From contig JAVBLJ010000022.1 in the NCBI GenBank assembly GCA_031553615.1, positions 1 to 64,000 of the forward strand: a stretch of 64,000 bases of DNA. Direction: 5' to 3'. A program made the position numbers and the translations under genes. The notes below the pieces were generated by a model. It ran no database searches and was not told where the DNA came from. It saw nothing but the letters and a program-made list of their open reading frames with translations. Shown here piece after piece: positions 54,732 to 63,313 of the stretch (within the stretch, counting starts at the first letter, position 1; each line of letters opens with the position of its first letter). Origin of the DNA: WQXF01 sp031553615 (lineage in GTDB: Bacteria > Bacillota > Clostridia > Christensenellales > Aristaeellaceae).

Positions 54732-54956
54732 TCAGGAATCCTTGGCCTTGTTGCCGGGGAGTACGGCACCGGTGTTGTGAGCACTGGTGCTGTTCTTTTT
54801 GTCCTCTTGCCCATACTCCGCGTCAAGCTCTGCTTTCGAGCCTCCGCCGTTATCCCATTTAAAGCGGAGACGGATTGGTTTCCCGTAAATGACGATGAAC
54901 AACGTAACGATGATGGTGACCATCAGCATTGCCACGATGCAGCTTAATTCTGACAT
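54732..54956 (-). CDS. Small membrane protein, 74 residues
   Basis: The product has one N-terminal helix (about 5-24, SCIVAMLMVTIIVTLFIVIYG), then a basic stretch (KPIRLRFKW) and a polar, probably disordered tail. By charge the short N-terminus is outside. The ribosome binding site AAAGGAGGG 6 bases before ATG 54956 is among the strongest in the window, which is the main reason to trust it. It has its own promoter at 55000-55028 and is overlapped end to end by whatever the opposing SOS promoter transcribes. I do not recognise a family. Confidence 0.6.
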   Translation of the reverse strand: MSELSCIVAMLMVTIIVTLFIVIYGKPIRLRFKWDNGGGSKAELDAEYGQEDKKNSTSAHNTGAVLPGNKAKDS

Positions 54957-54999
54957 GTGCGACCCTCCTTTCGTTGTGAATGGGTAGTGCCTCACGGCT

Positions 55000-55028
55000 A
55001 ATATACATCAACTTGTTGCGTTTGACAA
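55000..55028 (-). promoter_or_regulatory. Promoter of the 74-residue membrane protein gene
   Basis: Read on the minus strand: TTGTCA (55028-55023), a 17-base spacer and TATATT (55005-55000), about 45 bases before the start codon. Confidence 0.6.
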
Positions 55029-55323
55029 TATGGCTTTGTGGAATATTGTCCCAAGAAAAATGCAAGAGCGATCCATGCATTTTTGTAAATCAACAAGAAA
55101 GTGAGCGCATATATAGGAATGTTGTTGCGCAAAGAAGCAGTCCATTCCACTACTTGCACTATCTTGCGCTTGGGAGAAGAAAAAAGGTCGTTTCTGCATA
55201 GTGCTTTCGGGTGCGGAATCTGGACGGAACATACACTATATTGCATAAAAATACATTCATTACAGCGAGACACTTTTGGGAAACAACGATGAAAAGAAAA
55301 TAGCACGTGATGGATGAAAGAAC
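55029..55323. other. AT-rich intergenic stretch without a supported gene
   Basis: About 300 bases without a frame that has a ribosome binding site or family resemblance on either strand. Confidence 0.5.
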
Positions 55324-55369
55324 AAAAAAGCCCCTGCGTAGCTGATCGAATCAGCAAAAGTGCAGGGGC
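55324..55369 (-). terminator. Terminator of the COG2509-type flavoprotein gene
   Basis: On the minus strand GCCCCTGC and GCAGGGGC close a stem (with an inner GCTGAT/ATCAGC hairpin) followed by six T residues. Confidence 0.8.
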
Positions 55370-55385
55370 CAATAACCCATAAACT

Positions 55386-56804
55386 CTACTTATATCGTTC
55401 GGAAATAGCGCGCGCGACCTTGATGCCGGTGACCGAAGCCTGCATGAGTCCGCGGGTGATGCCCGCGCCGTCGCCGATGGCGTACAGGCCGGGAATACCG
55501 GTTTCGAAATTGTTATCGACCAGCACCTTCGAGGAATAGAACTTTACCTCCACGCCGTAGAGCAGCGTGTTTTTGCTGTATAGGCCGGGGGCCACGTTAT
55601 CGAATGCTTTTAGCGCTTCGATGATGGAGGTTAGGTGACGCGGCGGCAGCACGAACGAAAGATCGCCGGGCACCGCAGTCTTGAGCGTGGGGCGGGTGGT
55701 GGAGCGCGCCAGCCGGTCGGGGGTGGTGCGGCGGCCGCGCAGCAAATCGCCCAGGCGCTGCACCATGATCGGCCCACCGGTGAGCATGTTGCCCAGCTGG
55801 GCGATATACTTGCCGTACTCGATGGGCTGATCGAACGGTTCGGTGAAGCGCGTCGAAACCAAAATGGCGAAGTTGGTGTTGCCGGTGCGCAATGCCGGAT
55901 CGCCGTAGCTATGGCCGTTGACCACCGCGATGCCGCCCTCGTAGTGCTCCTCGGAAACCACGCCGCCGGGATTCATGCAGAAGGTGCGTACCTTGTTTTC
56001 ATACGTATCGGCATAGTAGACCAGCTTGGCCTCGTACAGGTGCTGGGTGAGGTGATCCATGATCACATTGGGCACCTCGACGCGCACGCCGATGTCCACT
56101 TCGTTGTTTTGCGTGGGTAGGCCGAGCAGGCGGATTTGCTGAGAGAGCCAAGCCGCGCCGCCGCGACCGGGGGCGGCGATGATCTGCGGTGCGTGCACGA
56201 CGATGGGCTCGCTGCCGCGCGGCTGCAGGCGTACGCCTACTGCCTTGCCATCCTCCACCAGAATCTCCAGCGCGTCGGTGAGCTCGGAGAAGGTGGTTTG
56301 CGTGTTGGCCACCAGGAAATCGTGCATGGCGGCCAGCACCACGCCCGCGTTCTCCGTGCCCAAGTGACGCACCGGGCAGGGAACCAGCTGTATATTGTGC
56401 CGCTGTGCCAGGTAGGCGATTTCCGAAACCTTCTGATCGTCTAGACCGTGCACGGCTTCGGGCGCGCCAAAGCGCAGATACATTTTGTCCGCATGCTCGA
56501 TGAGCGCCTGCGCCTCCTCGTGGCCAAGGTAATCGGCGACGTGGCCGCCCACCTCGTCGGAAAGCGAAAGCTTTCCATCGGAAAAAGCGCCCGCGCCTGC
56601 CCAGCCATGCACGATTGCGCAGGGCTTGCAGTGCACGCAGGTGCCGGTGACGCGCGCTGGACAGGCCCGCTTGGCGATGGCGCGGCCCGTATCAACCATC
56701 AGCAGGCGCAGGTCGGGGCGCAGCTCGGTGAGCTCCAGCGCAGTGAAGATACCGGCAGGGCCCGCGCCGATGATGATTGCATCATATTGGTTCTGGATTA
56801 CCAT
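55386..56804 (-). CDS. FAD-dependent dehydrogenase, COG2509 type
   Basis: The 472-residue flavoprotein has the FAD-binding motif AIIIGAGPAGIFTALEL at the N-terminus, a Cys-rich segment ACPARVTGTCVHCKPCAIVHG, GWAGAGAFSDGKLSLS and the C-terminal FAD contact GLYAIGDGAGITRGL. These features place it with the uncharacterised COG2509 FAD dehydrogenases common in Clostridia. The Cys-rich segment near residues 48-62 could hold a metal or redox disulfide. The substrate is unknown. ATG 56804 follows AAAGGAGG. The leader can fold in two ways and the gene has a strong promoter and terminator of its own. Confidence 0.85.
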   Translation of the reverse strand: MVIQNQYDAIIIGAGPAGIFTALELTELRPDLRLLMVDTGRAIAKRACPARVTGTCVHCKPCAIVHGWAGAGAFSDGKLSLSDEVGGHVADYLGHEEAQALIEHADKMYLRFGAPEAVHGLDDQKVSEIAYLAQRHNIQLVPCPVRHLGTENAGVVLAAMHDFLVANTQTTFSELTDALEILVEDGKAVGVRLQPRGSEPIVVHAPQIIAAPGRGGAAWLSQQIRLLGLPTQNNEVDIGVRVEVPNVIMDHLTQHLYEAKLVYYADTYENKVRTFCMNPGGVVSEEHYEGGIAVVNGHSYGDPALRTGNTNFAILVSTRFTEPFDQPIEYGKYIAQLGNMLTGGPIMVQRLGDLLRGRRTTPDRLARSTTRPTLKTAVPGDLSFVLPPRHLTSIIEALKAFDNVAPGLYSKNTLLYGVEVKFYSSKVLVDNNFETGIPGLYAIGDGAGITRGLMQASVTGIKVARAISERYK

Positions 56805-56846
56805 GGGACAACCTCCTTTGAATTGAGCAGCGGTTGCATGCGGGAA

Positions 56847-56890
56847 TTTGTGAAAGACATGCAGAAAGCCCCACAGGGGGCTTTCACAAA
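56847..56890 (-). promoter_or_regulatory. Leader with two competing hairpins
   Basis: In mRNA order, TTTGTGAAAG (56890-56881) can pair with CTTTCACAAA (56856-56847), while its GAAAG end plus CCCC can instead pair with GGGGCTTTC (56872-56864). The two foldings share bases and exclude or nest within each other, in a leader of about 125 bases. No known riboswitch was recognised. Confidence 0.45.
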
Positions 56891-56934
56891 ACCTGATGGG
56901 CCTAAGCTCACACAAAGCTTTTTCTACCGGATGC

Positions 56935-56963
56935 ACTATAGCATAATGCACCGTGCAAGTCAA
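56935..56963 (-). promoter_or_regulatory. Promoter of the COG2509-type gene
   Basis: Read on the minus strand: TTGACT (56963-56958), a 17-base spacer and TATAGT (56940-56935). Confidence 0.75.
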
Positions 56964-57020
56964 CCCAAAGAAGCCCTTTTAGGGTGAAATCATAAAGCAA
57001 AGTAGAATGGGGATGGGCGG

Positions 57021-57138
57021 CGAAGGTTTCCAAAGGGCGACCGCAAAGCCATTTGGTCGACCGTGAGGGCGAAATACCCCTGAAAAGCAAGAGATTTCGC
57101 TCCTTTGCGAGGAGCGGCCAAGGCTTCGCGGTCGCCCT
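57021..57138 (-). repeat. Dispersed repeat, copy B, with terminal inverted repeats
   Basis: The minus-strand part 57080-57021 matches copy A (73-135). The whole element is framed by AGGGCGACCGC (57034-57044) and GCGGTCGCCCT (57128-57138), 11-bp perfect inverted repeats, extended by AGCC/GGCT. It has no coding capacity and sits between two minus-strand genes. Confidence 0.6.
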
Positions 57139-57169
57139 AGACCTTCGCGCTGCATGTCCTAGGGCATCA

Positions 57170-58273
57170 TCAATGCTCGTGTTCCTGCCGGAAGTGCGCC
57201 AGCAACAAAGCCACCACATCGCCGAGCTGCGTCGGTTCTCCAGTTTTAAGCGCAAAGGTGCGCAGATAGCGCTCATTTGTCAAGCTGATCAACCCGGCAA
57301 TGGGCGTATCGAATGACTGCCAGTAGGCGTATTGCTGCGCGTAATCCCTATCGATATCCTCCGAGAAGCGTCTTGCCAGCTTCGAATACGCTTCCGGATC
57401 GGCCTCGCTGAGTGAAAGCGCCGCGTAGCGCAGCATGGTGAGCGTGCCGCTGTAGGCCAGCGCCGGATCATCGGAGGCCTTGCAGGCCAGGTAGCCTACA
57501 AAATCAGCCTCGGCCTCGCGGGCAAAGCCGCGCTGGTGGGCCGCTTCGTGCGCAGCGGTGTGCGCAAGCTGCGTGGCCGGGATGCCGGGATTGAGCAGTG
57601 CTTCGCCTGTGAAGGGAATGTAGATGCCCATGATCTGCATTTCGCTGAGCGCCATGTTGTAGCCGACGGCCTTGGGCGGCGCGTATTGCCCGGCCATGAA
57701 CGGATACTGTTGGGCTAGCGCATCGAACGCTAGAGGAATCCTCTGCAGCATTTCGGGCAAGGACTCGCTCAGCGCGAACGAACCGCATGAATCGACCTGC
57801 GCCTGGGCGCGCAACACCAGCGCATCGTCTAGCAGTGCGTTGCAGAGCGCGGAAAGCTCCTCGGCATCTGAGACTCGCACCTCCAGCTGGTTCGCCTCCG
57901 CAAAGGGCAGGCGCGCGAAGTGCAGCCCCCACGATAGCACAAAGATTGCGTAAAGCGCACCTAGACCGCAAATCGTTCGGTACAAGCAGCGTAGCATAGG
58001 CGCGGGTTCCCGTCGCACCAGCGATTGAATGACGCGCGTCAGCAGGCAAATCCCAAAGCAAGCAACGACGAGCAGCAACAGCTTTTCCGCCAGCGGGCCT
58101 TGCCATATTGCGGTCAAGCGGCTCAAGCGCGTCGCCCACTGCGGATAGATTTTTCGCGAAAAGTGGGTTTCAATCCATTCGGGATGCAGTGCGCCGATGC
58201 GCAGCGCGAGCAGCGCAAGCGGAGCCGGCAGTAAAAAGAGCAGGCGTTTGCCCCCATGCGCAAAGCGTCGCAC
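57170..58273 (-). CDS. DUF3810 membrane-associated zinc-metalloprotease-like protein
   Basis: The 367-residue protein has three N-terminal membrane helices (about 10-26, 62-80 and 98-116) and an outer or inner soluble domain with the metalloprotease motif HEAAHQRGF, followed by the third-ligand region EAEADFVGYLAC. That is the DUF3810 layout. Zinc peptidase activity is predicted but no substrate is known. The start is GTG 58273 behind GGAGGTGAG. It has its own promoter, back to back with that of the next gene. Confidence 0.82.
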   Translation of the reverse strand: MRRFAHGGKRLLFLLPAPLALLALRIGALHPEWIETHFSRKIYPQWATRLSRLTAIWQGPLAEKLLLLVVACFGICLLTRVIQSLVRREPAPMLRCLYRTICGLGALYAIFVLSWGLHFARLPFAEANQLEVRVSDAEELSALCNALLDDALVLRAQAQVDSCGSFALSESLPEMLQRIPLAFDALAQQYPFMAGQYAPPKAVGYNMALSEMQIMGIYIPFTGEALLNPGIPATQLAHTAAHEAAHQRGFAREAEADFVGYLACKASDDPALAYSGTLTMLRYAALSLSEADPEAYSKLARRFSEDIDRDYAQQYAYWQSFDTPIAGLISLTNERYLRTFALKTGEPTQLGDVVALLLAHFRQEHEH

Positions 58274-58323
58274 CGCGCCTCACCTCCATGTGCTTCTCCA
58301 TTCACGGGTCTATGGATGTGCTC

Positions 58324-58352
58324 AGTATAGAGGCGCATGGATGGAAGCACAA
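58324..58352 (-). promoter_or_regulatory. Promoter of the DUF3810 gene
   Basis: Read on the minus strand: TTGTGC (58352-58347), a 17-base spacer and TATACT (58329-58324). Confidence 0.6.
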
Positions 58353-58373
58353 TGCGCCAAATGCTGGACAAAC

Positions 58374-58402
58374 TTGCACGCTGGAAACATTCGGCGTATA
58401 CT
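58374..58402 (+). promoter_or_regulatory. Promoter of the isomerase/epimerase-like gene
   Basis: TTGCAC, a 17-base spacer and TATACT; divergent from the DUF3810 promoter, with about 100 bases of leader. Confidence 0.65.
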
Positions 58403-58509
58403 AAAAAGCAGCATCGTATGAATTGCTTTGCGTGCATACAAGGCATGCGAACTTTGGGGTGGGAATCATTCTCTATCCGCAGGGTGGGCTGCGCGGTAAA
58501 AGGGGAGGA

Positions 58510-59304
58510 ATGGCGTTGCTGATTGGGCTGACGACCGCGGCGTACTATGGCCGGCTCGAAACCGAGGAGGCGGGGGCCCTGCTTTCGACGATGAACCTCG
58601 ATTGCTGCGAGGTTTTTTTGGAATGCGGCAGCGAGTACGGCGCGGAGTTTGGTGGCATCGTCAAGCGCGTGCTCGGCGCATTGCCCGCACGCTCCGTACA
58701 CCCCCTGGGCACGCAGTTCGAGAGCGCGCTTTTCGGCAGATCACCCCGGCAGCGCGCTGATGCGTTACAGACCTTCGAGCGTGTGCTCGCCGCCGGACAG
58801 GTTTTGGGTGCGGGTACCTACGTGTTTCACGGCATACCCGATCTGCACCGGCGCGGCATCAGCCCCAACATGAAAGCGCACGCAGACACGGTGCGCCTGC
58901 TGTGCGAGCGGGCGCGTGCGTTCGGCATGCGCTTTGCCTGGGAAAACGTGTGGTATTGCCAGATGTCCCGCCCCGAGCACGCGGCCGAGGTTCGGCAGGC
59001 TGTGCCCGAGATTTCCTTTGTGTTGGACATTAAGCAGTCGCTGCACATCGGCATCGATCCGCTGGATTTCCTGCCCGTGATGGCCGATCGGTTGGTCAAC
59101 GTCCACGTCTGCGATGTGGATGCGAGCGGCGCGCTCTGTCTGCCCGGGCAGGGGGAATTCGATTTTGTCGCCCTGTTCCGTGCGCTGCGCGCGCAAGGGT
59201 ACGAGGGTCCGGTGATCCTCGAGCCCTACGCGCACCTGTTTTCGCGCCAAGAGGAGATTGAGGCGGCGCTCGGCGTGCTGCGCAAGGCCGAGCGCGAGGC
59301 CTAG
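58510..59304 (+). CDS. Sugar phosphate isomerase/epimerase-like TIM barrel protein
   Basis: The 264-residue protein fits the AP endonuclease-2/xylose isomerase-like TIM barrel group: YVFHGIPDLH, FAWENVWYCQM, FVLDIKQSLHIGID, VNVHVCDVD and a closing GPVILEPYAH supply the usual His/Glu/Asp metal ligands at strand ends. Members isomerise or epimerise sugars or cut DNA; the sequence looks like the sugar branch, but the substrate is unknown. ATG 58510 is given, but AGGGGAGG sits almost on it, and TTG 58516 would have better spacing. Its stop codon overlaps the stop codon of the convergent ATPase gene. Confidence 0.75.
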   Translation: MALLIGLTTAAYYGRLETEEAGALLSTMNLDCCEVFLECGSEYGAEFGGIVKRVLGALPARSVHPLGTQFESALFGRSPRQRADALQTFERVLAAGQVLGAGTYVFHGIPDLHRRGISPNMKAHADTVRLLCERARAFGMRFAWENVWYCQMSRPEHAAEVRQAVPEISFVLDIKQSLHIGIDPLDFLPVMADRLVNVHVCDVDASGALCLPGQGEFDFVALFRALRAQGYEGPVILEPYAHLFSRQEEIEAALGVLRKAEREA

Positions 59305-62006
59305 ACCCCAGGCTCCATCCAGCCGAGCCTCCGGCAGAGCGCCTTGCGCGCCATGTCGACCGGGAACACGGTGACGGCCAGACACAACGTCCAGGCCAGA
59401 TCGCGTGGCGTGAGGGGCGTGACGCGGAACAGCGTGCCGCCCAGGAACAGCATGCCGACCTGAATCAGCAGCACCAGGCCCATGACACCCATGAACAGCA
59501 CATTCCTGGGCAGGTGGTGGAGCAGATTGTAGCGGTGCGTTCGTGCGTTGACCGCGTTGCATATGGCCGCAAACATGAACAGACCAAAGAATGCGGTCAG
59601 GCGATAATCGAGCCCAGCGCCTCCGGTCAGCCCGAAGCCTGTGACCAGGAAAAACAGGCAGAGCGCCATGGTGTACAGCCCGGTGCACAGGATTTGCCCC
59701 ATCATGTACTTGTTCAGTATGGGCACGTTGCGTTGCTTGGGCGGTTCGGCCATGTATTCGCTTAGCGGCGGCTCTCCGCTGAAGGCCAGCCCGGCCAATG
59801 TGTCCATCACCATATTGATCCAAAGCATTTGGAGCACGGTGATGGGTGTTTCGATGCCGAAAAACGGACCGAGCACGGCCAGCGCCACCGCGCACAGGTT
59901 GACGGTGAGCTGAAAGATGATGAATTTCCGGATGCTCTTGAAGATCGTCCGCCCATAGAGGATTGCCTTGCCAATCGAGGCGAAGTTGTCGTCCAGGATT
60001 ACGACATCTCCGGCTTCTTTGGCGATCTCTGCGCCGCTGCCCATGGCGAAGCCCACGTCGGCCAACTTGAGCGCGGGCGCATCGTTGATGCCATCCCCGG
60101 TCATGCCGGTGACCATGCCCGCCTGCTGCGCCAGCCGCACCAAGCGGCTTTTGTCGCCGGGCAGCGCGCGCGCCACCACGCGGAGCTTGGGCAGAACGGC
60201 GGTCAGCGTTCGGTCGTCCAGCGTGGCCAAATCGTCGGAGGTGAGGGCCAGGTGCGCCGGATCGGTCATCAGGCCCGATTCGCGCGCGATGGCTACGGCG
60301 GTATCGCGGCTATCTCCGGTGATCATCACCACCTGCACCCCGGCCTTCGTCACTTGCGCGACGCCTTCGGCCGCTTCGGGGCGCAGCGCGTCGCGCAGCG
60401 CAACCAGGCCGATGAGTGTCAATCCCTCGGGCAGGGAGCCGCGCTGCGCGGGGTGCTCGCTCACCGCCAGCGCGATGAGCCGCACGGCCTTGCCGCCCAG
60501 CGTCTTCATCTGCTCCTCTAGCGCGGTACGCTGCGGCGCGGTTAGCATTTGCGATTCGCCGGAGGCCGCGATGAAGCGGTTGCATACCGGCAAAAGGCGA
60601 TCGGGCGCACCCTTGACCAGCACCTTGTTGAGCCCGCCCGACACCTTGGCCACCGAGAATTTGTGCGCCGAATCGAAGGGGGTAACGGTTTCGGCGCGCA
60701 CCGTACCCAGCTCCACGCTCATACCCATCGCGGCCTCCAGAAGCGCGCGGTCGGTTGCGTTGCCGCCGATGGCTTTCTGCGCGCCCTCTTCGCTGCCGAG
60801 GGAAGCGGCATTGCCGTAGACCATGCCCGCGTACACCAGGGTGCGCAACCCGGGTTGACGCGCCAGCGCCGTCAAATCGCGGTATAGGCGGCCTGTGCCA
60901 TCCACGAAGCCTTGCAAGGAGAGTTGGCCCTGGGTCAGCGTGCCCGTCTTGTCCGTAAAGAGCAGGTTGAGGCTTCCGGCAGTCTCGATGCCCACCAGCT
61001 TGCGCACCAGCACGTTGTCGCGCAGCATGCGCTTCATGTTGGCGGAGAGCACTACGGTGATCATCATCGGCAGTCCCTCGGGCACCGCCATGATGATCAC
61101 CGACATGGCGAGCATCACGCAATGCACCAGCGAGCTGAGCAGGTGGCCGGGCGAAAGCACCTCCAGCACGATGCGGGGGAGCGAAAAGCCGTTTTCGATC
61201 ACCAGCTCGTAGAAGAGGTAGGAAAGCACCGTGGCCACCGCGCCGATATACCCAAACTTGGCGATAGAACCTGCCAGACTGTTCAGCCGCACCCGCATGG
61301 GGCTATCGCGCGTATCCTCCTGCACCTCATGCGCCAGCTTTCCGTAAAAGCTGTTATCGCCTACGGAGAGCACGTGCAGCGTGCCCTCGCCGCCGGTAAT
61401 CACCGAGCCGCGAAAGAGCCGGTTGCGCGAAGAGAAATCGTCCACGCGCGAGGTAGCGCTGGAAGGATGCTTATGCGCCTCACGGCTTTCGCCATTGAGC
61501 GCGGATTGGTTGACATCCAGCGAGCCCTGCACCAGCATACCGTCGGCGGGCACCCGATCCCCGGGTTGGAGCAGCACGATATCGCCTACCACCACCTCGT
61601 CGATGGGCACCTCGGTCAGCGCGCCGCTGCGGCGCACCTTGCAGCGGATGCGGGCCGCCTCGCTCTGCAGCTTTTCGAAGGCCGATTCGTTGCCGTATTC
61701 GGAAATGGTGGAGACCAGTGTGGCGATGAGGATCGCCGCCGCAATGCCCGCAGGCTCATACCAGCTGAAGGAAGCGCTGAGCAGGAACACCAGGTTCACG
61801 CCCAGCGCAATCAGCAGTATGCGGATGATGGGGTCGCCAAAGCTGGCCAGATACTGCCGCCAGAAGGATCGCTTGGCTTGCTGGGTAAGCGTATTGGCAC
61901 CGTAGGTGGCCCGCGCGTGTTCGACCTCATCGTCGGTCAGGCCGGTGGGAATGGCGGGCATGAGCGGCACGGCCGGTTGAGCGCCGCGCGTTGTGTTGAT
62001 CAGCAT
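59301..62006 (-). CDS. Cation-translocating P-type ATPase, calcium type
   Basis: The 901-residue pump has the phosphorylated Asp352 in DKTGTLT, the NGESREAHK actuator loop, the M4 motif PEGLP, the hinge TGDGINDAP and the M6 motif NMVMDTLAGLAFSGEPP, which together point to the P2 (SERCA/PMCA-like) calcium-transport group. About ten membrane helices are expected. It would export Ca2+ from the cytoplasm. ATG 62006 was chosen for AGGAGGG 7 bases upstream. No partner gene is evident; the convergent neighbour overlaps its stop by 4 bases, and no terminator fits between them. Confidence 0.9.
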   Translation of the reverse strand: MLINTTRGAQPAVPLMPAIPTGLTDDEVEHARATYGANTLTQQAKRSFWRQYLASFGDPIIRILLIALGVNLVFLLSASFSWYEPAGIAAAILIATLVSTISEYGNESAFEKLQSEAARIRCKVRRSGALTEVPIDEVVVGDIVLLQPGDRVPADGMLVQGSLDVNQSALNGESREAHKHPSSATSRVDDFSSRNRLFRGSVITGGEGTLHVLSVGDNSFYGKLAHEVQEDTRDSPMRVRLNSLAGSIAKFGYIGAVATVLSYLFYELVIENGFSLPRIVLEVLSPGHLLSSLVHCVMLAMSVIIMAVPEGLPMMITVVLSANMKRMLRDNVLVRKLVGIETAGSLNLLFTDKTGTLTQGQLSLQGFVDGTGRLYRDLTALARQPGLRTLVYAGMVYGNAASLGSEEGAQKAIGGNATDRALLEAAMGMSVELGTVRAETVTPFDSAHKFSVAKVSGGLNKVLVKGAPDRLLPVCNRFIAASGESQMLTAPQRTALEEQMKTLGGKAVRLIALAVSEHPAQRGSLPEGLTLIGLVALRDALRPEAAEGVAQVTKAGVQVVMITGDSRDTAVAIARESGLMTDPAHLALTSDDLATLDDRTLTAVLPKLRVVARALPGDKSRLVRLAQQAGMVTGMTGDGINDAPALKLADVGFAMGSGAEIAKEAGDVVILDDNFASIGKAILYGRTIFKSIRKFIIFQLTVNLCAVALAVLGPFFGIETPITVLQMLWINMVMDTLAGLAFSGEPPLSEYMAEPPKQRNVPILNKYMMGQILCTGLYTMALCLFFLVTGFGLTGGAGLDYRLTAFFGLFMFAAICNAVNARTHRYNLLHHLPRNVLFMGVMGLVLLIQVGMLFLGGTLFRVTPLTPRDLAWTLCLAVTVFPVDMARKALCRRLGWMEPGV

Positions 62007-62180
62007 ATAGAATCCCTCCTGCGTCACTGTATGGAGTGGGCGAAGGGGATAGAACGGGAAGCGGACGGGTTTATGCGGTTTTGCGGGCAAGCTGGGAACC
62101 AAGCATGAGCTCGATCCCGCAAATTCGGCCCCGAAAATTTTACCCCGTGAATTTAATCCATAGCGCAGGCCCTTTGCCCA
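62007..62180. other. Intergenic region between divergent genes
   Basis: No gene is seen. A possible minus-strand -10 (TAAAAT, 62142-62137) lacks a matching -35, so the ATPase promoter is not settled. Confidence 0.4.
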
Positions 62181-62209
62181 TTGCTAGCCTTTGGAAAATA
62201 CGCTACAAT
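62181..62209 (+). promoter_or_regulatory. Promoter of the 62350 membrane protein gene
   Basis: TTGCTA, a 17-base spacer and TACAAT (62204-62209). The -10 lies in a tandem repeat that presents it a second time. Confidence 0.55.
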
Positions 62210-62246
62210 AAGAAATACGCTACAATAAGGAATACGATGTAATCAG
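62196..62246 (+). repeat. 17-bp tandem repeat over the -10 region
   Basis: AAATACGCTACAATAAG occurs exactly at 62196-62212 and 62213-62229, with a degenerate third copy (GAATACGATGTAATCAG) at 62230-62246. Confidence 0.9.
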
Positions 62247-62349
62247 CGATACACGACAAATGGGCAGCGCATTTGGGTAAGGGAATGGCAAGGGTGTACA
62301 CTGCATTCAGCCCGAAAGCCGGGCACGGTGCATAGCGAGCAAAGGAGCG

Positions 62350-63240
62350 ATGGATTTGGGCAACCGTTTCGATAAAGTGTTCGGCAAGGAGCAGCGCGCA
62401 AGCGCTTGGTCTTGGTGCAAGGAGGCCGCCCAGGAGGTGGGGGATAATGCACGGGCGGCGGTGAAGCTCATCCGCAAGGACCCGTGGAAGCCGCTGATAC
62501 TGATCGTCCTGCTGTGGGGGCTTCCCACCTTGGCGATGTGGCAGGCACCTCAGTCCACATTTGTGCTATCGCTGCTGCGCAATATCGCTTGCGCCGCAGT
62601 GATGTTCGCTTCCCTGGCGCGCATTCAGCTCACCACGCTGCAGGGCGGCTCCGTGCCGTTGATCAACACGGTGCGCGAAAAAGCCAGCCAGTGGCGCGGG
62701 CTGCTAATGATGGCGTTCGTGGGTATGATTCTCTCTCAAATGGGCTCGTTCGTATCCAGCGTGGTTTCCCAGATGCTGATTGCGTTGGCCTCCCTGATTT
62801 CGTGGATTCCGCTGCTGGGCGCGGTAATCGAGGCCATCTTTGCGGTGTTGCTGGCGCTGATCGTATCCTTCCTGGGCCTTGTATCCCAGCAGGTGGTGTA
62901 TTTCGGCTGGATGACGCAGGAGGTGCAGGGCCAGCAGGGGCAGAGCGGAATGCTCATGCTGACGGTCCATGCGGCCTGGCGCTTTGTGCGGGCGCACCTG
63001 CGTGAAGTGCTGTGCCTGTACGCGGTGCTGGCCGTGGCGCAAAGCCTGGTGGTGCTGCTCGCGGGCATGCTGGGCGCAACTGCGGCAGTAGCTGCTGTAC
63101 TGGAGGTTGCGGTTATGTATTTGGGCACCAGCGGCGCGGCGGCCATCTATGCGGCCGACAAGAGCCGCACGGTGCGCGATTCGTATTCGGCTCCGGCTGA
63201 CCTGGAGCACATGAAGCGGGCCAACGTTTCCGAGGAATAG
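62350..63240 (+). CDS. Polytopic membrane protein of unknown function
   Basis: The 296-residue protein has a charged cytoplasmic N-terminus (1-45), then about six hydrophobic segments (near 48-62, 70-90, 118-140, 145-175, 215-240 and 245-262) and a polar C-terminus. The layout (amphipathic start, paired helices, a conserved-looking central glycine-poor region) recalls small bacterial DUF membrane families, but I do not recognise one. AAAGGAG lies only 2 bases before ATG 62350; TTG 62356 would have normal spacing and may be the true start. An MFS gene follows 73 bases later and may be co-transcribed. Confidence 0.6.
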   Translation: MDLGNRFDKVFGKEQRASAWSWCKEAAQEVGDNARAAVKLIRKDPWKPLILIVLLWGLPTLAMWQAPQSTFVLSLLRNIACAAVMFASLARIQLTTLQGGSVPLINTVREKASQWRGLLMMAFVGMILSQMGSFVSSVVSQMLIALASLISWIPLLGAVIEAIFAVLLALIVSFLGLVSQQVVYFGWMTQEVQGQQGQSGMLMLTVHAAWRFVRAHLREVLCLYAVLAVAQSLVVLLAGMLGATAAVAAVLEVAVMYLGTSGAAAIYAADKSRTVRDSYSAPADLEHMKRANVSEE

Positions 63241-63313
63241 CAACGCCCGCCGTTTTCGCACATCCTTGGTTTTCTGCGCACCCCAGTACGTTTGAGGGGA
63301 TGGATTGGAGCAT

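Noticed and set aside
54708..54947. Plus-strand 79-residue frame downstream of the second SOS promoter as a confident gene
   Set aside because: It starts at a GTG almost at the predicted transcription start with no ribosome binding site, and its C-terminal half mirrors the minus-strand small membrane protein. It is kept only as a possibility in the antisense finding.
54998..55372. Minus-strand 124-residue frame in the AT-rich gap
   Set aside because: There is no ribosome binding site, the composition is odd, and it covers the terminator of the flavoprotein gene and the promoter of the small membrane protein gene.
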